Shown piece by piece: positions 1 to 9,105 of a stretch of 64,000 bases of DNA (position 1 is its first letter; each line of letters opens with the position of its first letter). The position numbers and the translations under genes were made by a program. The notes under the pieces were generated by a model, which saw only the letters and a program-made list of their open reading frames with translations, was not told the DNA's origin and did not search any database. The stretch is from contig FR883402.1 in the NCBI GenBank assembly GCA_000435835.1, positions 82,391 through 146,390 of the forward strand, in the 5' to 3' direction. This DNA is from Clostridium sp. CAG:221 (GTDB taxonomy: Bacteria > Bacillota > Clostridia > Clostridiales > Clostridiaceae).

Positions 1-51
1 GAAATAAGTAATGGTCATTTTGTTGCATGTCATTTATTTAAAGATAAATAA
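1..51 (+). CDS. oppF: Oligopeptide ABC transporter ATP-binding protein, C-terminal end (partial)
   Basis: The window opens inside a reading frame that ends at TAA 49-51. The 16 visible residues, EISNGHFVACHLFKDK, resemble the usual tail of OppF/DppF-type ATPases, where a GH(F/Y)VACH sequence closes the protein. OppF is the cytoplasmic ATPase that powers oligopeptide import. The solute-binding protein gene follows 30 bases later, as expected at the end of an opp operon. Only the tail is seen, so the choice between oppF, appF and dppF is inferred from the neighbour. Confidence 0.6.
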   Translation, partial: EISNGHFVACHLFKDK

Positions 52-81
52 CAGTTTATATGAATCTAAAGGGGGATTTTA

Positions 82-1740
82 ATGAAAAAATCAAAATTAA
101 AAACAGTTTGTGCACTATTCTTAGCAGGAGTTTTAGGTGCTACAGGTCTTGTAGGATGTAACAGCAATGATGATAATGGAGATAAAGCTAAAGGTAATGA
201 AGAACTTATCTATAATTTAGGTGCAGAAGTAAAGACAATTGATCCAGCTCTTAATAATGCTGTAGATGGTTCAATTGTAATATGTAATGCCTTTGAGGGA
301 TTAATGAGGCTTGATGATAATCAGAAGGCTATACCAGGAATAGCAGAAAGCTATGAACTTTCTGATGACTCTCTAACATATACTTTTCATTTAAGAGATG
401 ATGCATTATGGTCTGATGGTAAACCAGTTACAGCAGAAGATTTTAAATATGCATGGACTAGAGCTCTTAATCCAGATACTGCAGCAGAGTATGCTTTTCA
501 ACTATATTATATAAAAGGTGGAGAAAACTATAATAATGGTACAGGTAGCGCAGAAGATTTAGGAATTAATGTGGTTGATAATCATACATTGGAAGTAACC
601 CTTGAAAATCCAACTAGTTATTTTTTAGAGCTTACAGCATTCCCAACATTAATGCCTGTTAGGGAAGATATTGTAGAAGCTAATGGAGATGGATGGACAT
701 TAAAACCAGAAACTTATGTTTCAAATGGTCCTTTTATGTTGAAAGAATATAATATGAAGGATTCATATGTATTTGTAAAAAATCCTGAGTACTATAGAAA
801 AGATGAAGTAAAGCTTGATACATTAAAATTTAGGATGATTGAAGATGAAGTATCTGCATATGCTTCAGTGAAAAACGGTGAAATAAGTATGAGTGAGATA
901 TTACCAAACTCAGAAATTCAAAAAGGTCAAGAAGAAGGTACTGTACAGATATATCCATATTTAGGGACATATTTTTATTGTATAAATGTGGGCAATAACA
1001 CAGAAAATCTTCCAGAAGATGTGCAAGCAGCTTTAAGTAACAAGAAAGTTAGACAAGCTTTATCTCTTGCCATTGATAGAAAAACAATTTGTGAACAAGT
1101 AACAAAAGGTGGACAAATACCAGCTTATAGTTATGTGCCAGAAGGAATACCAGGAGCAGAAGAAGGAAAAGACTTTACAGGAGAAGTTAAGTATTGGAAT
1201 CCTGAAAAAGCTGATTTAGAACAAGCTAAGAAATTACTTGAAGAGGCTGGATATCCTAATGGAGAAGGTTTACCAACTTTAGAACTATTATATAATACTA
1301 ATGAAGGAAATAAGCTTGTTGCTGAAACAATACAGCAAATGTGGTCTAAAATAAATGTTAATGTTGAACTTTATAATGAAGAATGGGCAGTATTTCAAGA
1401 TTCAAGGAAAAATGGTAATTATGAAATTGCAAGACACGGATGGATTGGAGATTATTTAGATCCAATGACTTTCTTGGATATGTGGATGAGTGGACTTGGT
1501 AATAATGATGCTAAATTCTCAAATGAGGAATATGATAATCTAATAAGAAGTGCTAAAGAGGAAACTGATATAGCTAAGAAATATGAATATCTAAGGAAAG
1601 CAGAAGATATCCTAATGGATGAAATGCCTATAATACCTATATACTACTATACTCAAATTAAAGCAGTTAGTCCTAGAGTTAAAGATGTAGTAGTTTCACC
1701 ATTGGGGCAAGTATATTTTGATAAAGCATATATTGAATAA
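82..1740 (+). CDS. oppA: Oligopeptide-binding lipoprotein, ABC transporter (OppA family)
   Basis: This is an extracellular solute-binding protein that captures peptides and delivers them to an Opp permease. Residues 1-25 form a lipoprotein signal with a basic start, a hydrophobic stretch and lipobox LVGC; Cys26 is the expected lipidated residue. The mature part is family 5 SBP: the YNLGAEVKTIDPALN opening, the DDALWSDGKPVTAEDF signature near residue 110, and a C-terminal MPIIPIYYY segment. The 552-residue length is normal for OppA. GGGGG stands 5 bases before the ATG. It lies just behind the OppF tail and ends at a strong terminator, so it is the last gene of the operon. The peptide specificity cannot be read. 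Confidence 0.9.
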   Translation: MKKSKLKTVCALFLAGVLGATGLVGCNSNDDNGDKAKGNEELIYNLGAEVKTIDPALNNAVDGSIVICNAFEGLMRLDDNQKAIPGIAESYELSDDSLTYTFHLRDDALWSDGKPVTAEDFKYAWTRALNPDTAAEYAFQLYYIKGGENYNNGTGSAEDLGINVVDNHTLEVTLENPTSYFLELTAFPTLMPVREDIVEANGDGWTLKPETYVSNGPFMLKEYNMKDSYVFVKNPEYYRKDEVKLDTLKFRMIEDEVSAYASVKNGEISMSEILPNSEIQKGQEEGTVQIYPYLGTYFYCINVGNNTENLPEDVQAALSNKKVRQALSLAIDRKTICEQVTKGGQIPAYSYVPEGIPGAEEGKDFTGEVKYWNPEKADLEQAKKLLEEAGYPNGEGLPTLELLYNTNEGNKLVAETIQQMWSKINVNVELYNEEWAVFQDSRKNGNYEIARHGWIGDYLDPMTFLDMWMSGLGNNDAKFSNEEYDNLIRSAKEETDIAKKYEYLRKAEDILMDEMPIIPIYYYTQIKAVSPRVKDVVVSPLGQVYFDKAYIE

Positions 1741-1754
1741 TAAAATATAATGAG

Positions 1755-1790
1755 AGCGCTGCCAATAAGTTTGTGCAGCGCTTTTTTATT
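1755..1790 (+). terminator. Intrinsic terminator of the opp operon
   Basis: AGCGCTGC (1755-1762) pairs with GCAGCGCT (1775-1782) around a 12-base loop, followed by a T run (TTTTTTATT). It is a GC-rich stem in very AT-rich DNA, 15 bases after the oppA stop. Confidence 0.9.
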
Positions 1791-1953
1791 AGTTACCAGC
1801 AGGATTAAAGTTATCGCTTGATACACCTTGTCTCTTTACTGATTTATGTTTTCTATTTGGATTGTGGTTTAAACCTTCTTCAGTTATTGGAGTCTGATAA
1901 TTACATTTTTCCATACGGGCTTTTTTGTTATCAGGCTGACTATCTTTTGTCAT
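1789..1953 (-). CDS. Small hydrophilic protein, 54 residues, unknown function
   Basis: I do not recognise this protein. It is 54 residues, rich in Asn, Lys, Ser and Gln, with one Cys and no membrane segment or signal. The frame is open further upstream, but AGGAGG stands 8 bases before the ATG at 1953, which fixes the shorter start (MTKDSQPDNKK). Its stop lies against the oppA terminator, so the genes converge. The good ribosome binding site and compact position argue for a real gene. Composition and size resemble small proteins seen in sporulating clostridia, but no function is claimed. Confidence 0.55.
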   Translation of the reverse strand: MTKDSQPDNKKARMEKCNYQTPITEEGLNHNPNRKHKSVKRQGVSSDNFNPAGN

Positions 1954-2049
1954 AATAAAACCTCCTATAAGTTTAATATCAATTCTTTCAAAAAATAGTA
2001 TAACCAATTAAATTACATTAATACAAAACTATAGATTGATAATTTTATA

Positions 2050-2093
2050 AATAAAAAATACACAAAATGAATATTAAATTCAAATTGTGTATT
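2050..2093 (-). terminator. Terminator after dapB
   Basis: Read on the minus strand, AATACACAA (2093-2085) pairs with TTGTGTATT (2065-2057) and is followed by a T run (2058-2053). The spacer can extend the stem because it is itself partly self-complementary. It ends the asd-dapA-dapB operon. Confidence 0.75.
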
Positions 2094-2104
2094 ATTAATA
2101 GTAG

Positions 2105-2857
2105 CTATATACCTAATACATCATCCATGTTATATAAGCCAGCTTCAGTTACATTAGCCATGAATGTACATGCCTTTAATGCGCCAACAGCAAATACTTC
2201 TCTTGAAATTGCTTTATGACTTAATTCTATAACTTCACCAGAGCCAGCAAAGATAACTTCATGATCTCCAACAATGGAACCACCTCTAACAGCATGTATT
2301 CCTATCTCTGCTTTTTCACGTTTCTTTTGACCATTTCTTCCATGAACATAGTAGGTAGCATCAGCAATAGATTCCTTGATGGTATCAGCAAGTAGTAGAG
2401 CAGTTCCGCTAGGTGAGTCCACTTTTTGATTATGATGTTTTTCAATTATTTCTATATCATAATTTGGATATAGTAAAGGTGAAATTTTTCTTAGTAAGGA
2501 ATTAATTAAATTAATACCTAATGACATATTGGCAGATTTAAAAATTGGAAGAGTTTTACTGGAATCTTCAATTAACTTTAAATCTTCATCAGTGTAACCA
2601 GTGGAACATAATACTAAAGGCTTTTTTGTACTAGCTGTTAAAGCTAGTAAGTCTTTTAAAGCATCAGCTCTAGAAAAATCAAGAAGAACGTCGTAATCAA
2701 TATTTACGTCTTCAGTATTCTTAAAGATTTTAAACTCAGATTCTTTAGGGAATTTATCAATTCCAGCTACTATTTCTAATGAAGGAAATTCACTCATAAT
2801 ACTTTGTATTACATTTCCCATTTTTCCGCAACATCCACTTAATAAAATTTTAACCAT
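2105..2857 (-). CDS. dapB: 4-hydroxy-tetrahydrodipicolinate reductase
   Basis: DapB makes tetrahydrodipicolinate from the DapA product with NAD(P)H, the second committed step to diaminopimelate and lysine and, in spore formers, on the route to dipicolinate. The N-terminal Rossmann motif GCCGKMG lies at residues 8-14. [15 protein letters not shown] carries the catalytic His pair and the substrate-binding Lys. The protein has 250 residues, the usual size. The frame extends 16 codons upstream, but the start at 2857 has GGAG 9 bases before it and gives the standard MVKILLSG beginning. It begins 14 bases after dapA, in the lysine-riboswitch operon. Confidence 0.95.
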   Translation of the reverse strand: MVKILLSGCCGKMGNVIQSIMSEFPSLEIVAGIDKFPKESEFKIFKNTEDVNIDYDVLLDFSRADALKDLLALTASTKKPLVLCSTGYTDEDLKLIEDSSKTLPIFKSANMSLGINLINSLLRKISPLLYPNYDIEIIEKHHNQKVDSPSGTALLLADTIKESIADATYYVHGRNGQKKREKAEIGIHAVRGGSIVGDHEVIFAGSGEVIELSHKAISREVFAVGALKACTFMANVTEAGLYNMDDVLGI

Positions 2858-2871
2858 TTTAAAACTCCATT

Positions 2872-3750
2872 CTATATTAAGCTGTAATTTTGTAAAGTAC
2901 TGCATAATATTGCTTTATTATTTTCATCCATTTCATAAAGAGGCAACCTTAAATCTCCAGCTTCTTTTCCCATTAAATTAAGAGCTGTTTTTACTGGTAT
3001 AGGATTTGTCTCAATAAATAAATCGTTTGCTAGTTTTAGATATTCTAACTGTAAAGATAAAGATTTGTTAGTATCACCAGTTAAATATGACATTACCATT
3101 TCATGAACAGCTTTAGGAACTACATTTGCTAGTACAGATATAACTCCAATACCACCTAATGCTAGAATTGCAGTAACTTGATCGTCATTACCAGAATAAA
3201 TATCTAATTTATCACCACATAAAGCTTTTATCTTTGCAACTTGGCTTATATTGCCACTGGCTTCTTTTACAGCTGTCACATTAGAAAGTTCAGATAATTC
3301 TAATAAAGCCTCAGGAGTTATATTCATATTTGTTCTTGAAGGAACATTATAAAGGATTATGGGTGTATTTACAGCATTATTAATAGCTTCAAAGTGTTTA
3401 AATAACCCCTTTTTATTTGTCTTATTATAATAAGGAGTTATAACAAGAAGTCCATCTACACCAACAGATTCTGCAAACTTACTCATTTCAATTGCAGCTG
3501 CTGTATTATTTGAACCAGTTCCTGCAATTACCGGTATTCTTTTATTTACGGTTTCAACTACAAATTTGATAGCATTTTTTCTTTCATATTCACTCATTGT
3601 AGTAGCTTCACCTGTAGTACCACATACTATTATTGCATCAGTACCTTCAGCAATTTGCCATTCAATTAATTCTTTAAACTTAGGAAAGTTTATTCCGTTC
3701 TCATTAAAAGGTGTTATTATGGCAACACCAGAACCTTTAAAAACTGTCAT
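2872..3750 (-). CDS. dapA: 4-hydroxy-tetrahydrodipicolinate synthase
   Basis: DapA condenses pyruvate with aspartate semialdehyde, the branch point to DAP and lysine. The class I aldolase TIM barrel is clear: TTGE at 45-48, Tyr107 and Tyr134 (in LYNVPSR), and the Schiff-base Lys162 in VKEASGN. The length of 292 residues is standard. GGAGG lies 7 bases before the ATG. It sits between asd and dapB and takes the product of the former as substrate, with lysine control from the leader upstream of asd. Confidence 0.96.
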   Translation of the reverse strand: MTVFKGSGVAIITPFNENGINFPKFKELIEWQIAEGTDAIIVCGTTGEATTMSEYERKNAIKFVVETVNKRIPVIAGTGSNNTAAAIEMSKFAESVGVDGLLVITPYYNKTNKKGLFKHFEAINNAVNTPIILYNVPSRTNMNITPEALLELSELSNVTAVKEASGNISQVAKIKALCGDKLDIYSGNDDQVTAILALGGIGVISVLANVVPKAVHEMVMSYLTGDTNKSLSLQLEYLKLANDLFIETNPIPVKTALNLMGKEAGDLRLPLYEMDENNKAILCSTLQNYSLI

Positions 3751-3771
3751 ATTAACCTCCGTATAAAATAG

Positions 3772-4755
3772 TTATTTAATTATTTCTTCTGCAATTTGTA
3801 TTGCATTAAGAGCAGCACCTTTCCTGATGTTATCTCCTACAACCCATAAATTTAATCCGTTATCAATACTGAAATCTCGTCTTATTCTTCCAACATAAAC
3901 TTCATCTTTACCTGAAACTTGAAGTTGCGTAGGGTATTTAAGTTCTTTAGTATCATCATATACCACTATGCCTTTAGTTGATTCTAAAAGTTTAACCACA
4001 TCTTCAAGTTCATATGGTTTTTCTAATTCTATATTTATGCTTTCGGCATGACAGTTTAGTACTGGAACTCTTACGGCAGTAGCTGTAATCTTTATGGAAT
4101 CATCATGAAGAATCTTTTGAGTTTCATTAATCATCTTTACTTCTTCTTTTGTATATCCATTATCTAAAAATACATCAATATGAGGAAGGCAATTTCCTGC
4201 AATAGGATAAGGGAATTTTTTAGGTTCTACCCCTTTTAATCCATCCTCTAAGTCAGCGATTCCTTGCATACCTGCACCTGATACAGCTTGGTAAGTTGAG
4301 TAAACAACTCTTTTAATGCCATATGCATCTTTTAAAGCTTTTAAAGGTAACATAGCTTGAATAGTTGAGCAATTAGGATTAGCAATTATACCATTATTCC
4401 ATTTTATATCTTCAGGATTTACTTCTGGAACTACTAAAGGAACATCTTTATCCATTCTCCATGCACTGGAGTTATCAATTACTGTTGCACCATACTTTAC
4501 AAAGATTGGGGCAAATTTTAAACTTGCATCGCCACCAGCTGAAAATAGAGCAAAATCTATTTTCTTATCTTTTATATTTTCTTCACAAGTTTCATTTACA
4601 ATATATTCTTCACCTTTAAACTTTAAATATTTTCCCGCTGAACGTTTTGAAGCAAAAAGATATAACTCATTTATAGGAAAGTTCCTTTCCTCAAGAATTT
4701 CTAAAAATTTTCTCCCAACATTACCTGTTGCACCAACAACTGCTACATTATACAT
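3772..4755 (-). CDS. asd: Aspartate-semialdehyde dehydrogenase
   Basis: Asd reduces aspartyl phosphate to aspartate semialdehyde with NADPH, in the shared stem of the lysine, threonine and methionine routes. GATGNVG at residues 8-14 binds NADP. Cys129 in NPNCSTIQ is the catalytic thiol, and the later NCHAESINIE region holds the usual His. The length of 327 residues is typical of Gram-positive Asd. GGGGG lies 8 bases before the ATG. It is the first gene of the operon, and its leader holds a lysine riboswitch, so transcription should fall when lysine is plentiful. Confidence 0.96.
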   Translation of the reverse strand: MYNVAVVGATGNVGRKFLEILEERNFPINELYLFASKRSAGKYLKFKGEEYIVNETCEENIKDKKIDFALFSAGGDASLKFAPIFVKYGATVIDNSSAWRMDKDVPLVVPEVNPEDIKWNNGIIANPNCSTIQAMLPLKALKDAYGIKRVVYSTYQAVSGAGMQGIADLEDGLKGVEPKKFPYPIAGNCLPHIDVFLDNGYTKEEVKMINETQKILHDDSIKITATAVRVPVLNCHAESINIELEKPYELEDVVKLLESTKGIVVYDDTKELKYPTQLQVSGKDEVYVGRIRRDFSIDNGLNLWVVGDNIRKGAALNAIQIAEEIIK

Positions 4756-4787
4756 ATAAATTCCCCCTTAATTTAAACGTTTATTAA

Positions 4788-5028
4788 TGATTAAAAAATT
4801 AGAAGCTTTGAGCAAAATCACCCAAAGCTTCTAATTTTATATACAGTATAGTCATTAGATTTCTTTAAATGATAGCTCTCCACAAAAATGTGACAGGAAT
4901 ACATATATTATATGGATCCCCAGTAAATAGCTGTAAAGCATAGGCTATTTACTTCGGCGATAAATCCTTTCCTATTAAATCATTGTGCTTAGCTCCTTAA
5001 TAGTACTGATAAGTATCGCACCTCTATC
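4788..5028 (-). ncRNA. Lysine riboswitch (L box) with terminator
   Basis: On the minus strand the leader of asd shows the L-box core: AGAGGTGCGATACT, GGAAAGG, CGCCGAAG, ACTGGGGATCC and CTGTCAC appear in order between 5025 and 4890. Helix P1 is formed by GATAG (minus strand, 5028-5024) with CTATC (4875-4871). Downstream, AGAAGCTTTG (4832-4823) pairs with CAAAGCTTCT (4810-4801), followed by a T run to about 4790, a clear intrinsic terminator. Bound lysine is known to favour the terminator in this family. It controls asd-dapA-dapB. Confidence 0.93.
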
Positions 5029-5054
5029 TTGCAATTATTTATTAGATTAGTTTG

Positions 5055-5083
5055 ATTATATATGTTATTTATAAACAATGCAA
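5055..5083 (-). promoter_or_regulatory. Promoter of the lysine operon
   Basis: On the minus strand, TTGCAT (5083-5078) and TATAAT (5060-5055) are exactly 17 bases apart, a good sigma-A match. Transcription would begin about 20 bases before the riboswitch aptamer. Confidence 0.75.
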
Positions 5084-5201
5084 GATAAAAATAGTAAAAA
5101 ATATATATAATACAATATATGTATAAAAATGTAATTAGTTTTTTGAATATTTTATATTTATATGGAGAAAATACATATATTACTTTGTAGGGGGAATAGT
5201 T

Positions 5202-5453
5202 ATGAGTAAAACACCATTAAAAAAAATTATAAAATCTAAAATTAAAACTAATAAAGAACTTACACCACAAGAGCTTTTAAGGGAAAGGATTAAGTATGAG
5301 ATTGCTGATGAATTAGGATTAAAAGAAAAAGTTGATCAATATGGATGGGGAGGGCTTACAGCTGAAGAAACAGGAAGAATAGGCGGAATTATGACCCGCA
5401 GAAAAAAAGAATTAAAAATCCCAACTAATGATGAGATATTAGGAAGAAAATAA
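5202..5453 (+). CDS. Small acid-soluble spore protein, alpha/beta type
   Basis: An 83-residue DNA-binding spore protein that should coat DNA in the dormant spore. Residues 32-37 (YEIADE) match the site cut by the germination protease GPR, although the residue at the cleavage point is Asp where Gln or Ser is usual. Residues 50-70 (GGLTAEETGRIGG then MTRRKKE) match the second conserved SASP helix and its glycines. The Lys-rich N-terminus is also typical. GGGGG stands 7 bases before the ATG. It resembles the more divergent clostridial SASPs. I could not find a convincing sigma-G promoter by eye. It is a single gene ending at the palindromic terminator at 5505-5542. Confidence 0.85.
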   Translation: MSKTPLKKIIKSKIKTNKELTPQELLRERIKYEIADELGLKEKVDQYGWGGLTAEETGRIGGIMTRRKKELKIPTNDEILGRK

Positions 5454-5504
5454 TGGATTGACTAATCAGTGGAATACATATATTATAATTGTTAGAAATT
5501 ATAG

Positions 5505-5542
5505 ATTAATGTAGAAGAAATATTTCTTCTACATTAATTTTT
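5505..5542 (+). terminator. Perfect 34-base palindrome with T run (terminator)
   Basis: Positions 5505-5538 form a perfect inverted repeat centred on 5521/5522 and are followed by TTTTT. The stem has no separate loop sequence, so the central bases must form the loop. It separates the SASP gene from the methyltransferase gene and may act on both strands. Confidence 0.65.
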
Positions 5543-5577
5543 GAGCAACTGTAAAATTTATAGCAAGGGGGAATAGT

Positions 5578-6315
5578 ATGGCTTATGGAGAATTTGCTAA
5601 AATTTATGATGATTTAATCAATGAAGATATTAATTACGATAATATGGTTAGCAGAATAATTGAAATATGCAATGAACATAATATTGAATGCAAAGATTAT
5701 CTTGATGTTGCTTGTGGTACTGGAAACGTTACTGTAAGATTAGCAAAGCATTTTAAAGATATATATGCGGTAGATTTATCTGAAGATATGTTAAGAGAAG
5801 CTTTTAATAAGCTTAAGGAAAATAGAATAAAAGGTAAGATAATTTGTCAAGATATGACTGAAATGCAGCTAAATAGAAAGTTTGATTTAATTACATCGGT
5901 TTTAGACTCTACAAATTATATTACCGATGAAGATGATTTAGAGAAGTATTTCAGCTCTGTTAAAGAGCATTTAAAAGATGACGGAATTTTTATTTTTGAT
6001 GTTAATTCATATTATAAGTTATCAGAAATATTAGGTAACAATATTTATACATATAGTGAAGAGGATGTCTTCTATACATGGGAAAATGTTTTTGAAGATG
6101 ATATGGTTTCAATGTTTCTTACGTTCTTTGTAAAACAAGGAGAGCTTTATGAAAGATTTGAAGAGGAGCATTTTGAAAGAGCATATAAGGAAGAAGAGCT
6201 TGAAAGTGCTCTATCAAATTGTGGATTAAAGGTAATAAATAAATTTGATGGATATAGTAATAATAAAGTTCAAGCAAATAGTGAAAGAATAGTATATGTA
6301 GTAAAAAAAATATAA
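5578..6315 (+). CDS. Class I SAM-dependent methyltransferase
   Basis: A 245-residue soluble enzyme of the small-molecule-type class I fold. Motif I, YLDVACGTGNVT, lies at about residues 41-52. An acidic loop ending strand 2 (YAVDLSEDML) and motif LITSVLDSTNYI near residue 105 follow. The N-terminal MAYGEFAKIYDDLI is common to a clade of uncharacterised Firmicute methyltransferases. GGGGG is 7 bases before the ATG. It lies 26 bases before hslO on the same strand and may share its transcript. The substrate cannot be read from the sequence. Confidence 0.85.
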   Translation: MAYGEFAKIYDDLINEDINYDNMVSRIIEICNEHNIECKDYLDVACGTGNVTVRLAKHFKDIYAVDLSEDMLREAFNKLKENRIKGKIICQDMTEMQLNRKFDLITSVLDSTNYITDEDDLEKYFSSVKEHLKDDGIFIFDVNSYYKLSEILGNNIYTYSEEDVFYTWENVFEDDMVSMFLTFFVKQGELYERFEEEHFERAYKEEELESALSNCGLKVINKFDGYSNNKVQANSERIVYVVKKI

Positions 6316-6341
6316 CTACATTAATTTAGGAGGAAGTATAG

Positions 6342-7223
6342 ATGAAAGATAAGATTATTAATGCGGTAGCTATGGATGGAACTGTTAGAATAATAGCAGG
6401 AACAACTACAAATTTAGTGGAAAAAGTAAGAGAAATTCATGAGTGTACACCAGTAGCTGCAGCAGCACTTGGAAGAATGATTACTGCAGGGGCATTATTA
6501 GGTACTACTTTAAAATCTGATAAAGAAATCATGACATTAAGAATTAATGGTGGTGGAGAAGCAGAAGGAATTACTGTAACAGCTCATGAAAATGCTGTAG
6601 TTAAGGGATTCATTGGAAATCCATATGGAGATAGACCATTAAATGAAAAAGGTAAGCTAGATGTAGGTGGATATATAGGTAAGAATGGTAACCTTATAAT
6701 AATAAAAGATTTAGGAATGAAAGATCCATATGTAGGGCAAGTTCCAATATTCTCAGGAGAAATTGCAGAAGATTTAGCATATTATTATACAGTATCAGAA
6801 CAAACACCATCAGCAGTATCTTTAGGGGTATTAGTTGACACTGATTATTCAATAAAGGTTGCAGGTGGATTAATAATTCAAATGTTACCAGGTGCAGAAG
6901 AACATATTGCAGATATAGTAACATTCAGATTAGAAGAAATTCCTACTTTAACTGAAATGCTTAGTGAAGGAAAGACTATAGAAGATATCTTAAACTATTT
7001 ATTTGATGACATGGGATTAAAGATATTAAAAGAAACTGAGCCTAAATTTGAATGTAACTGCTCAAGAGAAAGAGTGGAAAAAGCATTAATATCAATAGGT
7101 GAAAAAGATTTAAAAGAAATTTATGAAGAAGGTAAAGATGAAGAAATCAAATGCCACTTCTGTAATACTAAATATGTATTTACTAAGGAGCAAATTGGTG
7201 AGTTACTAACTAAGATTAAATAA
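6342..7223 (+). CDS. hslO: Redox-regulated chaperonin Hsp33
   Basis: Hsp33 is a holdase chaperone activated when oxidation releases zinc from its C-terminal switch. The four zinc ligands are present as Cys238-X-Cys240 and Cys271-X2-Cys274. The N-terminal domain opens with the typical [14 protein letters not shown] and contains the [13 protein letters not shown] segment. The length of 293 residues is normal. GGAGG is 8 bases before the ATG. It follows the methyltransferase gene and ends at a terminator. In an anaerobe it probably protects during oxygen exposure, which is an inference from the family. Confidence 0.95.
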   Translation: MKDKIINAVAMDGTVRIIAGTTTNLVEKVREIHECTPVAAAALGRMITAGALLGTTLKSDKEIMTLRINGGGEAEGITVTAHENAVVKGFIGNPYGDRPLNEKGKLDVGGYIGKNGNLIIIKDLGMKDPYVGQVPIFSGEIAEDLAYYYTVSEQTPSAVSLGVLVDTDYSIKVAGGLIIQMLPGAEEHIADIVTFRLEEIPTLTEMLSEGKTIEDILNYLFDDMGLKILKETEPKFECNCSRERVEKALISIGEKDLKEIYEEGKDEEIKCHFCNTKYVFTKEQIGELLTKIK

Positions 7224-7230
7224 TAAAAAA

Positions 7231-7256
7231 GGTTGCAGATTAGCAGCCTTTTTTAT
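7231..7256 (+). terminator. Terminator after hslO, probably bidirectional
   Basis: GGTTGC (7231-7236) pairs with GCAGCC (7243-7248), with one G-T pair, followed by TTTTTT. An A run before the stem provides a T run on the other strand, so it may also stop the convergent gene at 7324. Confidence 0.8.
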
Positions 7257-7323
7257 TATTTTTCAAAAGATGTTTTAAGTATTTTATGCAACAAATTTCA
7301 ATAATATACGTACTATATATTGA

Positions 7324-8025
7324 TTACAAAACAAAAAGACTTCCTCTGTCAGTAAGTTTTCCATTTTTTAAGTAAATGGGAGTAATATTGTGATCATTAA
7401 GGAATTTTAATACTTCTTTGCCATAAGAATAATGATTTAAATCTCCAAATAATGCTAATTTATCCTGAGAAATCATTCCTCCAACACCGCCTATAAATCC
7501 ATATTCAAATCCTTCAAGGATAATATCTCCATAAGGCAATAAAAGAACATCAAAATCATCACTGGAAAGAGTTTTATGTATTCCAGGATCATTAGTAATT
7601 AGTACATTTTCCCTTAAGGGAAGAATAGAACATTTTGTATAGCCTTGCTTTACATTAATAATTTTTTTATCAGTAATATATTTCTTAAACGCACTATCAG
7701 AATACTTTAAATTGTGTATGAAATAATCCTTACTATTTAGTGCATTTAAAAATATGTTTTCCGGGTATTTACTTCCAAGGGTATTAGTGCTTTCAATATA
7801 ATTTACATTATTCTCCTTTAACTGTTCTTTGAATTCCTGGGGCATATCTTTATTTATTAATATTAATCTGTTTTTTTCATCAAGAATATTTATTTGTATA
7901 TCTACATGGCCGTTAATTGCATCATATAAACCTAGAGCTTTAGGTATTTTAATTATTTTTAGTCCAAGATTATGTAAATTATTACATTCTTCATCTGTAG
8001 TTCTATAATCAACAAAGCAAATCAT
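7324..8025 (-). CDS. DUF6873-type protein of unknown function (possible GME-type fold)
   Basis: A 233-residue soluble protein without signal or membrane segment. It resembles a clostridial family annotated as DUF6873, thought to share the fold of guanidino-group-modifying enzymes such as arginine deiminase; that link is from memory and is not shown by a motif here. Features include the KQGYTKCSILPLREN segment and the Gly-rich YGFIGGVGGMISQDKLALFGDLNHY stretch near residue 180, which could form an active site. GGAG is 8 bases before the ATG. It converges with hslO and diverges from ytxC. Function unknown. Confidence 0.6.
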   Translation of the reverse strand: MICFVDYRTTDEECNNLHNLGLKIIKIPKALGLYDAINGHVDIQINILDEKNRLILINKDMPQEFKEQLKENNVNYIESTNTLGSKYPENIFLNALNSKDYFIHNLKYSDSAFKKYITDKKIINVKQGYTKCSILPLRENVLITNDPGIHKTLSSDDFDVLLLPYGDIILEGFEYGFIGGVGGMISQDKLALFGDLNHYSYGKEVLKFLNDHNITPIYLKNGKLTDRGSLFVL

Positions 8026-8169
8026 TAAATTAACTCCTTTTACTTATTAATATATATACAATAAATAAAATTCATCTAAAAATCAATAAATTTAGACAGC
8101 TACTATTTATAAATGTTGAATATAGAAAACTTTTTAATACATACTATTATTAAGGAAGGAGTGAAATCC

Positions 8170-9060
8170 ATGCTGGTAATGAAGTTAGTACACAATAATG
8201 ACTTAGATTTTGTAAAAGAGTTACAAGAATTACGGGAGTTATTAAAAAAGAAAAATATAACAATGGGAATTGTTGAAAGTGGAGAAGGAAGCTCTAATAT
8301 AATTAAGATAATATGTGATAATGAAAATTATAATGATAAGATTAAAAATACCATTTATTTATATATAAGCAATATTTTGTATTCAGTAGTAGTTAAAGAA
8401 TATAGAAGAAAAGAATTGTTTAATTATTTGATGGAAAACTATTTTTTCTTAAAGCAGAGTGAGATTATGGAAGTGGAAGAGAAAATAGTTAGTGTATTGC
8501 AAAATGAAGAAAAAGTTACAGATGAAAAAATGTTTTATTGCATCAATAAAATAAACTGTATAATTGAAAAGATAAAAGAATGTTTAGAGGAAAATGAAGT
8601 CATAAATATCAAAGGGTTTATAACCTTTAGAATGAAGGAACTTAGAGAGGATATTGAATGTATCATTGATAAAATAGTTGAAGACTATATGATTGAAAAG
8701 GAATATAAAGAATTTATAAAATTATTAAAATACTTTGTAGATATTCAAGAAAGTAAAATAGAAAAGATTGATATATATATACAAAGTGATGGAGGATATG
8801 TATTAAAAGATGGCCTTGATAATGATATTTTTGAAGAGTTTGTCAAGGAAATATATGAATGTAAGATTGATACGGAAGCTAATGTAGAGGATATAATTAT
8901 TAGCGGCCTTATTACAAATGCGCCAAAAGAAGTAGTAATCCATAATAAAGATAGGGCTTTAAACTTAGAATTTATTGATACTATTAAAAATGTATTTGGT
9001 GATAGAGTTTCTTTTTGTAATGGCTGTAGTAAGTGCTTGGCAACTAAGTTGAAAATTTAA
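8170..9060 (+). CDS. ytxC: Putative sporulation protein YtxC
   Basis: A 296-residue soluble protein, rich in Glu, Lys and Ile, that matches the YtxC family known from Bacillus and Clostridium and linked to sporulation. The conserved YRRKELFNYLMENYFFL region lies near residue 80. A Cys pair (CNGCSKC) sits at the C-terminus and could bind metal. The frame is open from 8113, but AGGAAGGAG lies 8 bases before the ATG at 8170, so the shorter start is chosen. It stands just before the translation factor operon, a neighbourhood I recall for ytxC in other clostridia. The biochemical role is unknown. Confidence 0.75.
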   Translation: MLVMKLVHNNDLDFVKELQELRELLKKKNITMGIVESGEGSSNIIKIICDNENYNDKIKNTIYLYISNILYSVVVKEYRRKELFNYLMENYFFLKQSEIMEVEEKIVSVLQNEEKVTDEKMFYCINKINCIIEKIKECLEENEVINIKGFITFRMKELREDIECIIDKIVEDYMIEKEYKEFIKLLKYFVDIQESKIEKIDIYIQSDGGYVLKDGLDNDIFEEFVKEIYECKIDTEANVEDIIISGLITNAPKEVVIHNKDRALNLEFIDTIKNVFGDRVSFCNGCSKCLATKLKI

Positions 9061-9070
9061 AAATTAATAA

Positions 9071-9099
9071 TTGACAACTAAAAGATAGCGTGGTAAAAT
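9071..9099 (+). promoter_or_regulatory. Promoter of the infC-rpmI-rplT operon
   Basis: TTGACA (9071-9076) and TAAAAT (9094-9099) are 17 bases apart, with a perfect -35. Transcription should start near 9106. Confidence 0.85.
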
Positions 9100-9105
9100 T
9101 TTAAA

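Noticed and set aside
5144..5180. Possible sigma-G or sigma-E promoter before the SASP gene (TGAATA and CATATATT)
   Set aside because: The spacing is wrong for sigma-G (about 24 bases), and a start from the later box would fall on the ribosome binding site.
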